Below are positions 61,252 to 64,000 of a DNA stretch of 64,000 nucleotides, piece by piece (the first letter of the stretch is position 1; the number at the start of each line of letters is the position of its first letter). The notes under the pieces were generated by a model, which was not told the origin of the DNA, made no database searches, and saw only the letters and a program-made list of their open reading frames with translations. The position numbers and the translations under genes are program-made. The DNA is taken from assembly GCA_013397075.1 (NCBI GenBank), contig VWZS01008810.1, forward strand, positions 620,001 to 684,000. The letters run 5' to 3'. The stretch comes from Rhabdornis inornatus (Eukaryota > Chordata > Aves > Passeriformes > Rhabdornithidae).

Positions 61252-61268
61252 CTGAAAACAAAACCAGA
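61252..61268 (-). other. STAU2: Splice acceptor of the STAU2 exon
   Basis: Read on the minus strand, the sequence just before the exon is T-rich (TGGTTTTGTTTTCAG) and ends in AG at 61252-61253. The position agrees with where homology to STAU2 begins, and the split codon (last two bases CA in this exon) fits a Thr as in other STAU2 proteins. Confidence 0.9.
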
Positions 61269-61883
61269 GATCATTCTCATTACTTTAGAATGGGTTTGAC
61301 ATACAGACAATTTTCATTAACATATTTTACAGTGAAAAACAAAGTAAGAATTTAGAAGCAGTATATTTTTTTTACAGTAACTGTAACTGAAATCACCTAA
61401 TTTATTTAGAAACAAAGCAGATCTGAAGTGCCCCTCTTCTTCCTCTTCCCCAACTCTTTTTAAAATGGCACAAACCTTAACTTTAAAAGTGTGGCTAGCA
61501 TAGAATACACAATATGAACAAAAAATGTTTGGAGACCTACAAACCATGAGGAACAGATGTTATTTCAAAATAGTAGCATAATCATTATTTCCCTACATTC
61601 TTCTACCTCCTAGCAATAATTTAGGCTGTTTTTTCACAAATAATTTAAACTAGTCTATATCAGCACTGTTGCCACCAGAAGCAGTTTTTTCTCCCACCTA
61701 CAGCTGGTGTTTGTACACCCCAGCTGCTCTATTGCCAGCACCAGCACCCGCAGGACTATGCAGCGATGTCCATGAGAATGAACTGCTGGAGGCAAAGGAA
61801 GGGCAGAGTGGTTCCTTGAAGTAGCAGCACTGCCTCAAGTGCTGGTTTAAAGTGTTTGCTGAATCACAAGGGCAGCCTGTGGT
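61269..61883. other. Upstream intron of STAU2, unique
   Basis: No gene or repeat is recognised. A GC-richer stretch at 61690-61870 has no clear coding frame. Confidence 0.55.
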
Positions 61884-62009
61884 TAAAAAAATCTTAAATT
61901 GCCCTGCAGCCACAGTGTTACTGTGCTAATGACCCTGATGTGACTGACTGCTCTGCAGCGAAGAGGAATTTGTTTATTTATTTATTTATTTGTCTGCATA
62001 TCCTATGTT
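61884..62009. repeat. Direct duplication, copy A
   Basis: From the A run and ATCTTAAATTGCCCTGCAG through TGTTACTGTGCTAAT, GATGTGACTGA, CTCTGCAG and a TTTA run to CTGCATATCCTATG. It matches copy B at 62622-62740 at roughly 88% by eye, with small indels mainly in the TTTA run (61972-61991). Confidence 0.9.
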
Positions 62010-62622
62010 GGATCCCAGAAACCTGGGTTTTTGAGCTTTCTGTGCTTTCTGGCACTGACCTCCTGGAGAACACTGCTTTTGACCTGAGGCCTTGGAGAAG
62101 GCTTCTAAATTTGAGTAATGAAGTTAAAATCACGAGCGTGTAGTTAAATAGAAGTGTGTGTTTTCACATGGTAAAGGGTTTTAAATTTGAGGTTTTTATA
62201 GTATAGTAATAGGTATGGGACAAGATGGAGGATTTTGGGTGGTGTCTCTTTTGGTGTTCTTCCTCCTTCTTCATGGGTTTCAGGTAGTATTTTCTGGTTG
62301 GACGGTTAGTGTCACACTGAGGGTCACGGAAAGTTACTTATTGGGTTAAAAGGATAAATAATATAGGTGTTATTTCTCTATTGGACTGTTTAGCTTTAAG
62401 AGACCTTGTAGCAGCTGGATCTCTCTCCATTTTCCTCGCTTCTAGCAGGTGGCTAGAAGTGCTGCTGAACGTTCTGTATTTTTTATAAGATTTAATAAAC
62501 AACTAAGCCCGAACACGAGAAAATCCATTTCCTTAATATTTTTTAATCCTGGCTCTGAGTGAAGGCAGAAGAGACTGAGACAAACCACTAATTAAGTGGT
62601 GCAAACTCCCACCGCTGTTACA
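62006..62622 (+). mobile_element. Solo LTR between the two duplicate copies
   Basis: It begins TGTTGGATCCCAG and ends CCGCTGTTACA (TG...CA). It has an AATAAA at 62494-62499. The 617-bp body lies exactly between duplicate copies A and B. No ordinary 4-6-bp target duplication is visible. It is antisense to STAU2 and about 755 bp upstream of the exon acceptor. Confidence 0.72.
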
Positions 62623-62740
62623 AAAAAAAAATCTTAAATTGCCCTGCAGGCAATGTTACTGTGCTAATTACTCTGATGTGACTGATTGCTCTGCAGTGAA
62701 GAAGAATTTATTTATTTACTTAGCTGCATGTCCTATAGTT
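62622..62740. repeat. Direct duplication, copy B
   Basis: It repeats copy A (ATCTTAAATTGCCCTGCAG, TGTTACTGTGCTAAT, GATGTGACTGATTGCTCTGC, GCTGCATGTCCTAT). It continues into unique intron at ATAGTTTTCATCC. Confidence 0.9.
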
Positions 62741-64000
62741 TTCATCCTATACTTTTCAAATAGCTACTTGCCTTTGAGAATGTTTATACTGAAATAGGAA
62801 AGCATACACGTCCTACTTATTATCAATAGGAGTTAATGTAAACATTAAAAAGAGCTAGATTTATTTATGTGCATTCCTTCTAAATATTTCCAGTGACATG
62901 TAAATTAGAGATAATGTATCTACATTTACACATTTTTAATACCTCTTTATAAGATATTTCAACCCTAAACTTGCTTGGAAACAGAAGTACATACTTGATC
63001 AGTTTTGCTGATAGTCCTGTGCATGGAAATGTGCAGAATTAAGTCTAAAGTTTGCTAGTTTTCTTACACAATGAAGCGTTTTTTGGAAACACAAATAACC
63101 AGTTGGCTGATACATAAGGAAAACCTTTTTCTCATTATTAATACATCAGAAAATGAGCTTGAAATGTGTAATTTCATATTAAGAACATACTTTAATCTTC
63201 TAGCATATAATATGAGTGAACCTGAGCCATATGGCATTTCATTCTAGGGATAATAAACCTGTTTGTTAACTGATTTAGTAATCCTAAGAGAAATCAAAGG
63301 GTTCAATGCTTAATTCATTTGCAGTACATATTAAATTAATCTCAGAAAGTAGAATAAATTCAAAGAAGAGGAGGAAATTAATTTCCAGTACCTAGGAAAG
63401 ACTCCTCCAATCCTAGAAGTGCAAGTAGTACTTTTAAATAAAATGTCTACCACAAGGAGAAGACTCAAAAAATATTACCTGTAATTAAGATCCCCATTTT
63501 CAACTACATGGTGAAAATGGAACTTCCTCACTGCTGACTCAGCCAACTGCTTACAGGTGAATCTTTTAATTGATTTACTCATATATTTGGCTTTTAAATT
63601 CATATTGCTTTTAGAAATCTGGAACATCTGCTTATATAATTTACAAAGACATATCTGTTATTCACCTGATTGCTCTCCCCACCTACCTCCATAGGGCTGG
63701 GGAGTCTGGTTGGATCCTGAACACTAAGGCTGCTTTGACCTACTTTAGAACTGGCTCCAAAGGCAGTAGACTGAACTCCAGAGCCAAGCACAAATTCAAG
63801 ACAAAGCTGCTGGGAAAGATGGAGGATAGGATCTCTAAAGTTTCCTTTTCTCCATCTGGGATAATTTCAAACATAATCTAATAGATAAACAACTGCGTAA
63901 ATACACAGCATTATTTTATGGCACGTAATCACTATATGAGATGAGAGACTTTACATGCCTTCCTTGAGGCTGTAACCTCCAAGGCCTACCTCTGTCTGTA
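62741..64000. other. Upstream intron of STAU2, nothing recognised
   Basis: AT-rich unique DNA to the window edge. I looked for the preceding STAU2 exon (end of dsRBD4 and the linker before PKGILHLSP) on the minus strand and did not find it. Confidence 0.55.

Noticed and set aside
61269..64000. Preceding STAU2 exon (end of dsRBD4)
   Set aside because: I looked on the minus strand for the conserved peptide phrases and splice sites and found none in this stretch.
1..64000. CRISPR arrays, operons, riboswitches, bacterial mobile elements, tRNA or rRNA genes
   Set aside because: None seen; the sequence is vertebrate intronic DNA and no tRNA B-box or regular spacer-repeat pattern was found.

Overview
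The window reads as vertebrate, almost certainly avian, intronic DNA. It is AT-rich and CpG-poor, has no bacterial-style ORF organisation, and carries remnants of CR1 (chicken repeat 1) LINEs plus LTR families of the bird ERV type. Nearly every long open frame is either a chance frame in low-complexity or GC-richer DNA or a shadow of the endogenous retroviruses. The number of LTR insertions would suit a songbird, but I cannot fix the order or species.

One host coding exon is clearly recognisable: 60944-61251 on the minus strand. It encodes the late linker, the Staufen-swapping motif and the start of the C-terminal dsRBD5-like segment of Staufen homolog 2 (STAU2). It has a correct acceptor and donor and consistent phases (1 in, 0 out). 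The rest of the window is therefore most simply intron on either side of this exon: about 61 kb of the downstream intron at lower coordinates and about 2.7 kb of the upstream intron at higher coordinates. I found no other STAU2 exon.

Layout: 1-7.5 kb is intron with one solo ERV LTR (minus strand, about 355-885). 7.5-30 kb is intron with three CR1 remnants, a MIR-like SINE remnant, a pure (AAAAG)n array of about 154 bp at 16.5 kb, a near-perfect 23-bp inverted repeat at 10.9 kb, and a possible conserved noncoding block at 17.9-19.2 kb. 30-45.9 kb is repeat-poor intron with a second MIR-like remnant (39.4 kb), a CpG-cluster element (42.4 kb) and a hairpin (42.7 kb). 45.9-48.2 kb is an internally deleted provirus (LTR, leader, short internal part, LTR). 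48.2-52.9 kb is intron. 52.86-60.51 kb is a long, decayed gag-pro-pol provirus with a 5-bp target duplication (TCAGG). Its gag is interrupted by a large solo LTR that itself contains a smaller LTR, and its protease is interrupted by a further LTR. 60.9-61.25 kb is the STAU2 exon. 61.9-62.74 kb is another solo LTR placed exactly between two copies of a duplicated host segment of about 115-125 bp.

No intact viral gene is present: the reading frames carry stops, deletions and changed catalytic residues. The main biological interest is a brain-RNA-transport gene exon hemmed in by antisense retroelements, the nested retroviral stratigraphy, an unusually long duplication around an LTR, and several inverted repeats and candidate conserved noncoding elements in the intron.
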